Source of the DNA: an uncultured Paracoccus sp.
GTDB lineage: Bacteria; Pseudomonadota; Alphaproteobacteria; Rhodobacterales; Rhodobacteraceae
DNA: 38,010 bases
NCBI RefSeq assembly: GCF_947496875.1
Contig: NZ_CANMEH010000021.1
Span: forward strand, 1-38,010
Reading direction: 5' to 3'
This document shows positions 16,592-24,948 of this stretch, one piece after another. Within the stretch, counting starts at the first letter, position 1; the number at the start of each line of letters is the position of its first letter. The notes under the pieces were generated by a model. It was not told where the DNA came from, made no database searches, and worked only from the letters and a program-made list of their open reading frames with translations. The position numbers and the translations under genes were made by a program.

Positions 16592-16993
16592 TCACCTCGT
16601 GATTACCTGGATGAGGATCCAGGTCGCCAGCGTCAGCACAATGCTGGTTAGGACCACGAGCCACCCGGAGACGTATATCTGGCGCAGCTCGAAACCGCGC
16701 ACGGTGTCCCAGGTCAGATGGCGGATGCCGCCGAAAAAATGGAGGTAGAAGGCGAACATGCCGCCGAGCAGCAAGATCTGGCCCGGCCATGATCCGATAA
16801 GGCTCTGGAACCAGTAATAGGTCTCCGGCCCGCTTGCCGCCGCCACGAGCCAGATCACCAGAGCAACGGCGCCGATGCTGAGCACGACTCCGGTGATCCG
16901 GTTCGCGATCGACAGGACTGATGTCAGCTGGGGGCGATAGGCCTGGATGTTCGGTGAAAGCGGCCGGGTGTCGTCCTTCGGTGCGCGTGCCAT
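16592..16993 (-). CDS. sdhC: Succinate dehydrogenase cytochrome b556 subunit SdhC
   Basis: A 133-residue complex II anchor with three predicted spans. The N-terminal signature reads RPLSPNIQAYRPQLTSVLSI, and the haem-ligand region is HFFGGIRHLTWD. The usual histidine of the SIxHRITG motif is replaced (SIANRITG). It lies 10 nt downstream of sdhB and 4 nt upstream of sdhD, forming a tight three-gene unit. Confidence 0.9.
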   Translation of the reverse strand: MARAPKDDTRPLSPNIQAYRPQLTSVLSIANRITGVVLSIGAVALVIWLVAAASGPETYYWFQSLIGSWPGQILLLGGMFAFYLHFFGGIRHLTWDTVRGFELRQIYVSGWLVVLTSIVLTLATWILIQVITR

Positions 16994-17003
16994 GCCCTAT
17001 CCC

Positions 17004-17861
17004 TTAGCTGTGCCGAGCGGCGATCATCCTCTTGATCTCGGCAATGGCTTTGCCCGGATTGAGCCCCTTCGGGCAGGTCCGGGTGCAGTTCAGGATCGTG
17101 TGGCACCGGTAGAGCCGGAACGGATCCTCGAGTTTGTCGAGCCGCTCGCCAGTGGCCTCATCCCGGCTGTCGTCCAACCACCGCCAAGCCTGCAGGAGCG
17201 CAGCCGGCCCGAGGAATCGGTCCCCGTTCCACCAGTGGCTAGGACATCCCGATGTGCAGCAGAAGCAGAGGATACACTCATAGTAACCGTTCAGCTTCTC
17301 CCGGTCCTCGGGTGCCTGGCGCCGTTCCTGGTTGGGCGCGGGTGTGTCCGTGTGGAGCCATGGCTCGATCATCTCGTATTGCGCATAGGCATGAGTGAGG
17401 TCGGGAACGAGGTCCTTGACGATCCTCATGTTCGCCAGCGGATAGACTTTTGCTGGCGTATCGAGATCGGCGATTTCCCTCGTGCAGGCGAGCCAGTTCG
17501 TGCCGTCCATGTTCATCGCGCAGGACCCGCAGATACCTTCGCGACACGAGCGGCGGAAGGTGAGCGTCGGATCGATCTTGTTCTTAATCCAGATCAGCGC
17601 GTCGAGAACCATCGGGCCGCAATCGTCGAGATCGACCTCGAACGTGTCGAGGCGCGGATTGGCGCCGGTGTCGGGATCGTATCGGTAGACTTCGAACGTC
17701 TTCACGCGTGTCGCGCCCTCTGGCGCGGGCCAGGATCGGCCGCGCTTGATTTGCGATCCTTTAGGAGCTCCAAATCCTCGAGGGACCGGAAAGCGCTTGA
17801 GCGCGGTGTGGCGGGGAATCTCATCGGAAGACTCAATGATGAAGGATTTCGCTTTCGCCAT
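17004..17861 (-). CDS. sdhB: Succinate dehydrogenase iron-sulfur subunit SdhB
   Basis: A 285-residue iron-sulfur subunit. The [2Fe-2S] site is CREGICGSC plus a later cysteine (LACTRE), the [4Fe-4S] site is [14 protein letters not shown] and the [3Fe-4S] region [19 protein letters not shown]. It passes electrons from the SdhA flavin to quinone. Before the ferredoxin-like domain ([13 protein letters not shown]) it has about 45 extra residues, longer than standard SdhB. I place the start at MAKAKSF; an in-frame ATG nine codons upstream is possible. sdhA, normally part of the operon, is missing: the next gene upstream on this strand is an unrelated 51-residue protein. Confidence 0.9.
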   Translation of the reverse strand: MAKAKSFIIESSDEIPRHTALKRFPVPRGFGAPKGSQIKRGRSWPAPEGATRVKTFEVYRYDPDTGANPRLDTFEVDLDDCGPMVLDALIWIKNKIDPTLTFRRSCREGICGSCAMNMDGTNWLACTREIADLDTPAKVYPLANMRIVKDLVPDLTHAYAQYEMIEPWLHTDTPAPNQERRQAPEDREKLNGYYECILCFCCTSGCPSHWWNGDRFLGPAALLQAWRWLDDSRDEATGERLDKLEDPFRLYRCHTILNCTRTCPKGLNPGKAIAEIKRMIAARHS

Positions 17862-18035
17862 CTCTATTTCCAGTCCTTGCCACGTCACGCCAACGCGTAC
17901 TTGCGCGAACGGTTGCTCTCCGTTGACCTGATCTGGCGGAGGCGCATTGGCCGTAACTCGCGCTAAAGCACCTTAGTCTTGACGTTCCATCCTCGCGCCC
18001 TCAGTTTTCCCTTCGCCAACATGTGGTCTATAACT

Positions 18036-18191
18036 TCATGCCATTACGGCCCACATGATTCCCAGAATCACGACCAGGTAGACGATCATGTTGAACATCG
18101 ATCGGATGAGACCGGCGTCACTCTCCGGCTCGACTCCCAATCGTTCACAGATTTTTGTGCCCGGCCAAAGCATCATCTCACTAAACGACAT
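18036..18191 (-). CDS. Small single-span membrane protein, unknown
   Basis: A 51-residue protein, MSFSEMMLWPGTKICERLGV followed by a short acidic stretch (EPESDAG) and one C-terminal hydrophobic span (MIVYLVVILGIMWAVMA). I do not recognise a named family. It lies on the same strand as the DUF6522 gene upstream and sdhB downstream. An N-in, C-out anchor is likely. The longer in-frame ATG at 18269 gives an Arg-rich N terminus without a ribosome site, so the shorter form is preferred. Confidence 0.55.
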   Translation of the reverse strand: MSFSEMMLWPGTKICERLGVEPESDAGLIRSMFNMIVYLVVILGIMWAVMA

Positions 18192-18327
18192 CAGGGTGCT
18201 CCAAGATTTGGTCCGAAGACCGGTTTCTAGTCGATGGTTTCGGCGCGCACCGCGAGGCCGTACGGCCACGCAGCAGACCGCGGGTCAGTGGCGAGAGGGG
18301 GCCTGCTCCGATTGCAGTCCGCGCTGC

Positions 18328-18705
18328 TCAGGCGACTAGCCGATCCGCCTCGACGCTGACCGCGTCGGAAGGGCGTGGCGGTCGCCGTCCCTTCGAGACA
18401 TCGCTCGTCAGAAGGTCGGCAGACCCGCTCATCTTGTTTTCCGGTCTTGGCGAAGCCTTGAGCGTCCCTTCGTCCTGATTGGGCAGGACGTTCCCGACGC
18501 GGTCGAGCGCGACGCGGCGCCCCGTCTCCTTTGAGCGAAAGACCATCTGCGGCGTGTCGTCGTCGCTGGCGCCGAGTTCGTACCAATAGCTGATCGTTCC
18601 CAGCCGCAGGTGGTCCTCCAGTTCGACGCGGCCGATCGAGAACGCCTGCGCGAGACGGTCCAGGTCAACCTCCGTCCGATCATTGCAAAGCTTCAGGCTC
18701 AACAT
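18328..18705 (-). CDS. DUF6522-like protein (module A)
   Basis: A 125-residue protein whose first 75 residues align by eye with the two other DUF6522 proteins in this window: a strand, then VDLDRLAQAFSIGRVELEDH, LRLGTISYWYELG, and MVFRSKETGRRVALDRVGNV. The C-terminal 45 residues are polar and probably disordered. Function is unknown; all copies here sit beside nitric-oxide or iron-sulfur genes. The ATG at 18705 has GGGAGA at good spacing, better than the ATG two codons upstream. It is divergent from the truncated haemoglobin gene and shares its control region. Confidence 0.65.
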   Translation of the reverse strand: MLSLKLCNDRTEVDLDRLAQAFSIGRVELEDHLRLGTISYWYELGASDDDTPQMVFRSKETGRRVALDRVGNVLPNQDEGTLKASPRPENKMSGSADLLTSDVSKGRRPPRPSDAVSVEADRLVA

Positions 18706-18767
18706 CGGCATCTCCCGCGCTGCGTCTTGGGCCGCTCCGGGTCACTTCGAAGCGGCAGGTGGTCCTT

Positions 18768-18790
18768 AATCGGTATTTACAATGCCTATT
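18768..18790. promoter_or_regulatory. Candidate NsrR-like operator, module A
   Basis: AATCGGTA-TTTACAA-TGCCTATT is an imperfect palindrome between the divergent DUF6522 and truncated-haemoglobin genes. It matches the near-perfect palindrome at 29497-29519 in both half-sites, with one change in the right arm. A perfect -10 hexamer TATAAT for the - strand (18788-18793) overlaps it, and TTTACA may be a -35 for the + strand. The regulator is inferred to be an Rrf2 protein encoded in the window. Confidence 0.55.
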
Positions 18791-18833
18791 ATAGAATCTA
18801 CACCAGATGCAAGCCCGACGTGACGAGGTGCCA

Positions 18834-19292
18834 ATGGCCCGCGCTGCCGCAGACCTTCCGCCGCCGCCTTCGGCCCGACCCGCCGTGACCGCCGAACTGA
18901 TGGCACGGACCGGGCTCGACGAGGCGCTGCTGACCAAACTGGTGCATCGCTTCTACGAGAAGGTTCGTGCCGATACGGTGCTGGGTCCGATCTTCGCCGC
19001 CCGCATCGAGGACTGGGGGCCGCATCTCGAGCGGATGGTGAGGTTCTGGTCGTCGGTCGCGCTCATGACCGGGCGGTACCACGGTGCACCGGTGCCGAAG
19101 CATGCGGACCTGCCGGTGAGCTGGGAACATTTCGAGCGCTGGCTCGCTCTCTTCGGTGAGACTGCGCACGAGGTCTGTCCGCCCGAGGGGGCGGCTCACG
19201 TCATCGAACGTGCCGAGCGCATTGCCCGCTCGTTGCACATCGCTGTTCGCGAGGCGCAGGCGCCTCCCGACGCCGTTCCGACGCTGCGCTGA
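18834..19292 (+). CDS. Group 3 truncated haemoglobin (module A)
   Basis: A 152-residue truncated globin of the group 3 type. It shows LVHRFYEKVRADTVLGPIFA, then HLERMVRFWSSVALMTGRYH and HFERWLALFGETAHEV, where the proximal histidine lies. Such globins bind O2 and NO, and NO dioxygenation or scavenging is their usual proposed role. I prefer the ATG at 18834, preceded by GAGGTG and matching the N-terminal length of the module B copy; the ATG at 18807 is possible. It begins a + strand operon with hemerythrin, HTHP and AhpD-like genes. Confidence 0.9.
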   Translation: MARAAADLPPPPSARPAVTAELMARTGLDEALLTKLVHRFYEKVRADTVLGPIFAARIEDWGPHLERMVRFWSSVALMTGRYHGAPVPKHADLPVSWEHFERWLALFGETAHEVCPPEGAAHVIERAERIARSLHIAVREAQAPPDAVPTLR

Positions 19293-19306
19293 CGAAAGGA
19301 CACCCG

Positions 19307-19783
19307 ATGAACGACGCTGTCCCGATTCACCACGCGACCGAGCTGACCCGCTTCATCGAGAGCCGCTATCATGCGCGCCACCGCGAGCAGCTTCCAATGC
19401 TGCTGAAGCTGGCCGAGATGGTCGAGGATCTCCATTGCGGCGAAGAGGGGGTGCCGGACGGCCTCCACGATCTCCTGCGCCGGATGGCAGAAGAGCTGGA
19501 GATGCACATGACGAACGAGGAGCTCGTCCTTTTTCCCGCTATCCGCAAGGGTGGTGGTCGGGCTCTCGCCGAGGCAATCGCCCCGATCCGCGCCAATCAT
19601 GCCGAGCACGACCACCAATTGGCCGAGATCCGGAGGCTGACCAATGATCTCGCACTGCCCGAAGGAGCCTGCAGCAGCTGGAACACGCTCTATGCAGGCC
19701 TGGCGGAATTCGCCGATGACCTGAGCGAACATGTCCGGCTAGAAGATGACGTGCTGTTCCCAAGGTTCGAGAGAGCGGCCTGA
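19307..19783 (+). CDS. Hemerythrin-domain protein (module A)
   Basis: A 158-residue four-helix hemerythrin-like protein. Di-iron ligands are visible in RYHARHREQLP, ELEMHMTNEELVLFPAIRK, NHAEHDHQLAEI and SEHVRLEDDVLFPRF. It equals the C-terminal domain of RIC/ScdA (see 29634) but lacks the N-terminal cysteine domain. Binding of NO or O2, or repair of damaged iron centres, is likely by family. It starts 14 nt after the globin gene behind a good AAAGGA site. Confidence 0.88.
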   Translation: MNDAVPIHHATELTRFIESRYHARHREQLPMLLKLAEMVEDLHCGEEGVPDGLHDLLRRMAEELEMHMTNEELVLFPAIRKGGGRALAEAIAPIRANHAEHDHQLAEIRRLTNDLALPEGACSSWNTLYAGLAEFADDLSEHVRLEDDVLFPRFERAA

Positions 19784-19833
19784 GGGTTCGGCACAGGACA
19801 CCCCCCAAGTTCAACCAGAGAGGAGCCAAAACC

Positions 19834-20166
19834 GTGCAACAGCTTTCCGCCACCATCGTCTGCCTGGCCGCGCTTCTAGCCGCGCCGGCCATTGCTCAGG
19901 GCACCTCCCAAGAGTCCGCGGGGGACGCTGCCGCTGCCGAGGAGTCCTGGCTGCCGTCTCTCATGACCGACACGCCGGCCGAGGGTTTCGACCTCGCAGT
20001 CTCGATGGCGCGCAAGGCGGTGACTACCACGCAGACGGACACCGACATCCTGCATGCGCTGCGCCCCAACTATTCGCACGATCCGCAAAGCCTGATCGAC
20101 GTCTCGGGCGTCGTGGCCGACTACTTCGCCACGATCGCAGCCGCCAACGACTACTGGCGCGAATAG
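19834..20166 (+). CDS. Hexameric tyrosine-coordinated haem protein (HTHP), exported form
   Basis: The last 75 residues match the HTHP family of small haem proteins first described in marine alphaproteobacteria, which have peroxidase and catalase activity. Motifs are WLPSLMTDTPAEGFDLAVSM, LRPNYSHDPQSLIDVSG (with the likely haem-ligand tyrosine) and the C-terminal AAANDYWRE. Unlike the copy at 31686, it has an N-terminal signal peptide (LSATIVCLAALLAAPAIAQG) with an AIA-Q cleavage site, so this form should be periplasmic. It starts at a GTG with GAGAGGAG upstream. Confidence 0.88.
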   Translation: MQQLSATIVCLAALLAAPAIAQGTSQESAGDAAAAEESWLPSLMTDTPAEGFDLAVSMARKAVTTTQTDTDILHALRPNYSHDPQSLIDVSGVVADYFATIAAANDYWRE

Positions 20167-20178
20167 TCGAGGCGGCGC

Positions 20179-20517
20179 ATGTCGGACGTCCGATTCCCGA
20201 AGCCCACGCGTGAGACAGCCGAGCGCCGCCACGCGCTCGCCCCGGAAGCCGATAAGGCGTTCAGGGCCTTCACCAAGGCGGTCTTCGCCGAGGGCGCACT
20301 CGACACCCGGACCAAGCAGCTGATCGCGGTCGCGGTGGCCCATGTGACGCAGTGCCCGTGGTGCATCGAAGGCCACGTGAAGGCCGCGCGGCGCGAAGGC
20401 GCGAGCGCCGAGCAGATCATGGAGGCGATCTGGGTCGCGGCCGAGATGCGGGCGGGCGCGGCCTTCGCCCATTCGGTCAAGGCGCTGGACCTCTTGAAGG
20501 ACTCCGGGGAGGAGTGA
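20179..20517 (+). CDS. AhpD-like carboxymuconolactone decarboxylase family protein (module A)
   Basis: A 112-residue alkylhydroperoxidase (AhpD-like) protein. The redox motif CPWC with the following histidine (TQCPWCIEGHVKAARR) and the MEAIWVAAEMRAGAAFAHS helix are diagnostic. Family members reduce peroxides or act as thiol relays. It is nearly identical in layout and equal in length to the copy at 33438. The end overlaps the DUF488 gene by GTGA. Confidence 0.88.
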   Translation: MSDVRFPKPTRETAERRHALAPEADKAFRAFTKAVFAEGALDTRTKQLIAVAVAHVTQCPWCIEGHVKAARREGASAEQIMEAIWVAAEMRAGAAFAHSVKALDLLKDSGEE

Positions 20518-20888
20518 GCCGGGCGCCGGACATCAGGATCGCGCGCGTCCACGATGCGCCCGACGCGATGCCCGGCGCCCGGCTTCTGGTGGACCGGGTC
20601 TGGCCGCGGGGCGTCACCAAAGCCAAACTTCGGCTCGACGAGTGGATCCGCGATGTCGCGCCGAGCACTGAACTTCGCAAGTGGTTCGGCCACGATCCCG
20701 AACGGTGGGACGCATTCCGCGAGCGCTACCTTGCCGAACTCGAACGCAATCCGGAGGCGGTGGACCGCTGCCTTGGCTGGTGCCGCAAAGGGCCCATCAC
20801 GCTCCTCTTTGCGGTGAGAGACCGGGAGCACAACCAGGCCGTGGTGCTGCGCGAGCACCTCACCGCATGCCTGAGGCAGCAGCGATGA
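20514..20888 (+). CDS. DUF488 family protein
   Basis: A 124-residue DUF488 protein with the typical LLVDRVWPRGVTKAKLRLDE, WIRDVAPSTELRKWFGHDPE and GPITLLFAVRDREHNQAVVL segments. The biochemical function is not known; members often lie in stress or nitrogen-oxide clusters. A GTG start overlaps the AhpD-like stop (GTGA), so it belongs to the module A operon upstream of nnrS. Confidence 0.85.
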   Translation: MSRAPDIRIARVHDAPDAMPGARLLVDRVWPRGVTKAKLRLDEWIRDVAPSTELRKWFGHDPERWDAFRERYLAELERNPEAVDRCLGWCRKGPITLLFAVRDREHNQAVVLREHLTACLRQQR

Positions 20889-20922
20889 CCCCGCGCACAA
20901 CAACCGAGAAACCTCGACCGAC

Positions 20923-22122
20923 ATGACCAGCACAGCCGAACAGATGCGCGCCTGGCGCGGGTCCGTCCTTCTGACCTACGGGTTTCGTCCGTTCTTCTTC
21001 GGCGCCGGGGTTTGGGCGGTCGTTGCCATGGCGCTCTGGGTGCCGATGCTGAGCGGGATCATCGCGTTGCCCACCGCGTTCGACCCGGTGTCGTGGCACG
21101 CGCACGAGTTCCTCTTCGGCTATCTCGGAGCGGTTGTCGCGGGCTTCCTGCTGACGGCGGTGCCGAACTGGACCGGGCGGCTGCCCATTGTGGGTTGGCC
21201 GCTCGGCGGCCTCTTCGCATTGTGGATTCTCGGCCGGGTCGCGGTCGCCTTCTCGGCGGGAATACCGCCCATGCCGGTTGCCGTGGCCGACCTCGCTTTC
21301 CCGGTCGTGCTCGCCGCCGCGATCGCGCGCGAGATCGTCCGGGGGCGCAATTGGCGCAACCTGATCGTCCTGGCGATGCTGTCCGTGCTGATCCTCGGCA
21401 ACGCGGTCTTTCACTGGGAGGCGGCCCGGGGTGCCTATGCCGCCCAAGGAACGGGGCTGCGCCTCGGGCTCGGGGCCGGCATCATGATGGTCGCCGTGAT
21501 TGGCGGGCGGATCGTGCCGTCCTTCACGCGCAACTGGCTGGTCAAGCGCCAGAGTTCGGTCCTGCCCGCCCCGCCGATGCAGCTTTTCGACTGGCTGGCG
21601 CTGCTGGTCCTCGGCCTCGCGCTCCTGCTCTGGGTCGTGGCGCCGGGTGCGGGTGTCACCGGCGCGTCGCTTCTCGTCGCGGGACTTCTGCATCTGGGGC
21701 GGCTGGCGCGGTGGGCCGGGCACCGGACCGGGGCCGAGCCGCTGGTGCTGGTCCTGCACGCGGGCTACGCCTTCGTGCCGCTCGGGGCGCTGGCGGTCGG
21801 GGCGGCTGTCCTGTGGCCGGGAGTGCTCGGGACGGCTGCGGCGCAACATGTCTGGATGGCGGGAGCTCTCGGGCTGATGACGCTGGCGGTGATGACGCGG
21901 GCGACGCTGGGCCACACCGGGCAGGCGCTGACAGCCGACGCCGGCACGGTCGCGATCTACCTGCTGCTGATCCTGTCGGTCGGGGCGCGCTTTCTTGCCG
22001 GGCCGCTGCCGGGGCTCGCGCCGGCGCTCCACACCGTTTCCGGCCTGGCCTGGATTGGCGCCTTCGGCGGCTTCTCCGCCCTCTATGGACGCCGCCTCCT
22101 GAGAGCCCGGCCGGAGCGCTGA
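20923..22122 (+). CDS. nnrS: NnrS family haem-copper membrane protein
   Basis: A 399-residue integral membrane protein with about 12 spans. NnrS signatures include YGFRPFFFGAGVWAVVAMAL, WHAHEFLFGYLGAVVAGFLL with TAVPNWTGR, and GGRIVPSFTRNWLVKR. NnrS is a haem- and copper-containing protein that relieves nitrosative stress, and it is usually controlled by NO-sensing regulators in denitrifiers. It sits 34 nt downstream of the DUF488 gene and 4 nt upstream of nnrU. Confidence 0.92.
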   Translation: MTSTAEQMRAWRGSVLLTYGFRPFFFGAGVWAVVAMALWVPMLSGIIALPTAFDPVSWHAHEFLFGYLGAVVAGFLLTAVPNWTGRLPIVGWPLGGLFALWILGRVAVAFSAGIPPMPVAVADLAFPVVLAAAIAREIVRGRNWRNLIVLAMLSVLILGNAVFHWEAARGAYAAQGTGLRLGLGAGIMMVAVIGGRIVPSFTRNWLVKRQSSVLPAPPMQLFDWLALLVLGLALLLWVVAPGAGVTGASLLVAGLLHLGRLARWAGHRTGAEPLVLVLHAGYAFVPLGALAVGAAVLWPGVLGTAAAQHVWMAGALGLMTLAVMTRATLGHTGQALTADAGTVAIYLLLILSVGARFLAGPLPGLAPALHTVSGLAWIGAFGGFSALYGRRLLRARPER

Positions 22123-22126
22123 GCGG

Positions 22127-22798
22127 ATGGGCTGGATCGAGTTCATCACGGTCTTCGCAGGGTTCTACATCCTGCACTCGGTCCCGGTGCGCCCACCGGT
22201 GCGGCCGTGGCTGGTCGCGCGGCTGGGCCACGCCGGCTTCGGGATCGCCTATTCGCTCCTGTCGCTCGCGATGCTCGCGGCAGTGTTCGTCGCGGCGGAC
22301 CGCGCGCCGTACGTGCCGCTCTGGCCGGAGCCGCCCGGCGCGCACTGGCTGGTACTGGCGGCGATGACGGCCGCCGGCCTGATCCTGGCCTTCGGCCTCT
22401 TCCGGCCCAACCCACTTTCCTTCGGCGGCACGCGAAACCCCACGTTCGACCCGCAGAACCCGGGCCTCCTGCGCTGGGTGCGCCACCCGGTGCTGGCGGC
22501 GTTCTTTCTGTGGTCGGGCGCGCACCTGGTGGTGAATGGTGACGTCGCTCATGTGGCGATGTTCGGCAGCTTCGCCGCATTCGCGCTCGTCGGCATGCGG
22601 ATCGTCGACCGCCGCCGCCGGCGCGAGATGGGCGACGAGGTCTGGCAGCAGATGGTGGCGCGGATGTGCGCCGCGCCCGTTGCGCTGCCGCGGGCCGCCG
22701 TTCTGCGCGTTGCCGGTGCCCTCGCCTCGGTAATCGTCCTGATCCTGCTGCACCCGTGGTTCGCGGGCGTCGGCGTGCTCTGGCGTTTCCTGCCGTAG
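22127..22798 (+). CDS. nnrU: NnrU family membrane protein
   Basis: A 223-residue NnrU-domain protein with several spans. Typical features are WIEFITVFAGFYILHSVPVR, GIAYSLLSLAMLAAVFVAAD, and LRWVRHPVLAAFFLWSGAHL, the last recalling isoprenylcysteine-methyltransferase-like folds. It is linked to nitrite and nitric oxide reduction in denitrifiers; the molecular role is unresolved. It is the last gene of the module A operon and is convergent with pdxY, with a single base between the two stops. Confidence 0.9.
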   Translation: MGWIEFITVFAGFYILHSVPVRPPVRPWLVARLGHAGFGIAYSLLSLAMLAAVFVAADRAPYVPLWPEPPGAHWLVLAAMTAAGLILAFGLFRPNPLSFGGTRNPTFDPQNPGLLRWVRHPVLAAFFLWSGAHLVVNGDVAHVAMFGSFAAFALVGMRIVDRRRRREMGDEVWQQMVARMCAAPVALPRAAVLRVAGALASVIVLILLHPWFAGVGVLWRFLP

Positions 22799-22799
22799 T

Positions 22800-23660
22800 T
22801 CAGGATTCCGCGCCGGCCGAGACGATGCGATCAAGCGCGGCGGTGATCGGTATTTCAGCCCACGGCTCGCCAGAGGTCTGCGCGAGCGCCGCGGCAACGC
22901 CCGCGACCGCTCGCGCCACCGCTGCCTCAAGCTCGAGCCCGAGGGCGAGCCGCGCGACCGTCAGGCCGGAGAGCAGATCGCCTGTCCCGGCCGGGCGGAC
23001 CGGCAGGCGCGCGACCTCGTTCGCGATGCAGCGCCTGTCGCTCGCCGTCACCGTGGCCAGCCGGCCGGGACGACCTTCCACCGGCACCGACGTCGCGACC
23101 ACCGCGGGACGGCCGAGCGCCTCCTTCGCCTCGACGACCGCCTCGATTCCGGTGATCGCTACGCCCGAGAGCGCCGCGAGCTCGAAGGCGTTCGGCAGGA
23201 CGAGGTCGGCGAGTGGCACAAGCTCGGCGGTGAACGCCGCGCGCACAGCCTCGTCGGCGAAGAAGCCAAGATCCGCATCGCCCATCACCGGGTCGCAGGC
23301 ATAGACGAGGCGCGGGTTCGCGGCCTTGGCCTGCTGCACAAACCCCGCCACCGCCGACGCGGTCTCGGCCCGGCCCATGAAGCCGGACAGGACCACCGCC
23401 GCCCGTTCGTGAACCCCGCGCTCGACGAGGCCCGCAAGAATCTCGGCGACGAGGTCGGGCTCGAGCAGCCGACCGCGCATCGTCGGATAGTGCGGATGGT
23501 TCGAGAGTAGCGTGGTCGGGACTTCGACCACGTCGACGCCGCAGGCACGCATCGGATAAGCGGCGGCGGAATTGCCGACATGGCCCCATGCGACCTGGCT
23601 CTGGATCGAGATGACGAGAGGCAGGGGCTTCTCGGCGCCATGCTCGCTCGGATCGCTCAT
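22800..23660 (-). CDS. pdxY: Pyridoxal kinase PdxY
   Basis: A 286-residue ribokinase-fold vitamin B6 salvage kinase that makes pyridoxal 5'-phosphate. Visible are SIQSQVAWGHVGNSAAAYPM (N-terminal substrate site), VYACDPVMGDADLGFF, LVLPNAFELAALSG, and the anion-hole/catalytic motif RPAGTGDLLSGL with its aspartate. The start overlaps the MOSC gene stop (ATGA), so the two are co-transcribed. It is a housekeeping-type gene set into the stress region. Confidence 0.92.
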   Translation of the reverse strand: MSDPSEHGAEKPLPLVISIQSQVAWGHVGNSAAAYPMRACGVDVVEVPTTLLSNHPHYPTMRGRLLEPDLVAEILAGLVERGVHERAAVVLSGFMGRAETASAVAGFVQQAKAANPRLVYACDPVMGDADLGFFADEAVRAAFTAELVPLADLVLPNAFELAALSGVAITGIEAVVEAKEALGRPAVVATSVPVEGRPGRLATVTASDRRCIANEVARLPVRPAGTGDLLSGLTVARLALGLELEAAVARAVAGVAAALAQTSGEPWAEIPITAALDRIVSAGAES

Positions 23661-24346
23661 TCCGGTGTCTCGAGGCGGCGCGTCCAGTCCTCCGTGCGGC
23701 CGTTAGCGAGCCGGGCCTCCGCCATGTTCCGCCACCTCTCGGGCAGCTCAGGCAGCGCCGTGAAGGCGGCGAGCGCGGGGCGATCGAGCCGGTCGCGATA
23801 GAGCAGGCGCCAGACTCGGTCGAGACTCCATTCTGGATGCGGACGCGCGACGAGCCGCGCCGTTTGTCCCGGCGCGATCTCGCCCGGCTCGAGGACGCGG
23901 AAGTACCAGCCCGTTCGACCCGTCGCCTGCACACGCCGCGCCATGTCCGGCCGCTCGAAGCGGAGGTTCAGCCGCCAGCAGGGCTGACGCGCCTGGCTCA
24001 CCTCGAGTAGCACGCCGCCGAGTCGCCACCGGTCTCCAAGGCAGATGTCAGCCTCCGCCGCTCCCTCGACGACGAGGTTCTCGCCAAAGGCGCCGCGGCG
24101 GAACTGGGGTGCCAGATCAGGAAGATCGTTCGCCCAGTCGGGGTAGTGGCCTGCGGAATAGGCGTGGACGGCCTTGTCCGGCCCGCCGTGATTGCGGCGA
24201 TCGCCCTGCGCGTCGCCGTCGAGCCCGCAGGCGGTGGCGGCAATCGGTTCCGCGACGCGATCCTTTCGGATTCCGCTCGGGACGGCCCTCGGGCCGAGCG
24301 GTCGCACGCGCCCGACGCGCACTTCTGAGACCAAGAACTCTGTCAT
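23657..24346 (-). CDS. MOSC domain protein (YiiM-like)
   Basis: A 229-residue MOSC protein. The N-terminal SEVRVGRVRPLGPRAVPSGI and RRNHGGPDKAVHAYSAGHY are YiiM-type, and the conserved cysteine of the MOSC fold lies in LLEVSQARQPCWRLNLRF. MOSC proteins bind molybdenum cofactor; YiiM-type members reduce N-hydroxylated substrates with a partner. The ATG at 24346 gives the correct family N terminus; the frame remains open upstream without conservation. It is coupled to pdxY by ATGA. Confidence 0.88.
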   Translation of the reverse strand: MTEFLVSEVRVGRVRPLGPRAVPSGIRKDRVAEPIAATACGLDGDAQGDRRNHGGPDKAVHAYSAGHYPDWANDLPDLAPQFRRGAFGENLVVEGAAEADICLGDRWRLGGVLLEVSQARQPCWRLNLRFERPDMARRVQATGRTGWYFRVLEPGEIAPGQTARLVARPHPEWSLDRVWRLLYRDRLDRPALAAFTALPELPERWRNMAEARLANGRTEDWTRRLETPE

Positions 24347-24522
24347 GGCAGGAACCCCGATGCCTCCAACGCACGACGGACGCAACACCGACCAGACATG
24401 ACACGCCTCTGCGGCGCCGGCGCATCGACATGGGTGGCGCGCAGGAACGAATGCGATCCATCCCTGCACCTTGAGAGATGGACCCTGCTCCATCGGGCGC
24501 GTAGCATTGACGTGCCACCACA

Positions 24523-24948
24523 ATGGAAAACCGCCAATGCAACCCTCCGCCGAATATGCGGATGGGCCGCCGGAAAATGCATCACAAGGTACTGCACAAA
24601 AACCGCAACCTCCTGTCACGGCTTTCCGAGCCGGAGAGAACAGCGTGGCGCGGTCGGGCCGATCTCGCCACAGTCTTCTGGGGATACGGCGTACTCGCGA
24701 CTTCGGCCCTCATCGTGCTGCACGCCGCCGCGCTGATGCTGCGGCAGGCGGCATTCCAGGAGGTGCTGATCGTCACTTCAGCGCTCTATACGGGCTGGAT
24801 CCTGGTCGCGATATGGTGCTGCTCGTCGCAGGCGCATCCATTCTGGGAGACGCTGGCGCGGTGGCTGACGGTCGCGTGGGCGCTCAATAGCGGCTTCGTG
24901 CTCGCCTTCCTGCAGATCGAGCTTCTGGTTCGGGCCCTTGGCAGGTAG
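24523..24948 (+). CDS. Small inner-membrane protein, unknown
   Basis: Up to 141 residues with three predicted spans (FWGYGVLATSALIVLHAAAL, VLIVTSALYTGWILVAIWCC, TVAWALNSGFVLAFLQIELL) after a basic N terminus. I do not recognise a named family. Start choice is uncertain: ATGs at 24523, 24559 and 24577 lack clear ribosome sites, and the conserved-looking part begins near residue 45. Its end overlaps the TDT transporter start by 11 nt, so the two membrane proteins are probably co-expressed. Confidence 0.6.
   Translation: MENRQCNPPPNMRMGRRKMHHKVLHKNRNLLSRLSEPERTAWRGRADLATVFWGYGVLATSALIVLHAAALMLRQAAFQEVLIVTSALYTGWILVAIWCCSSQAHPFWETLARWLTVAWALNSGFVLAFLQIELLVRALGR

Noticed and set aside
17889..18327. 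Search for an sdhA remnant upstream of sdhB
   Set aside because: None of the frames I read shows flavoprotein C-terminal motifs; only the 51-residue membrane protein is supported.
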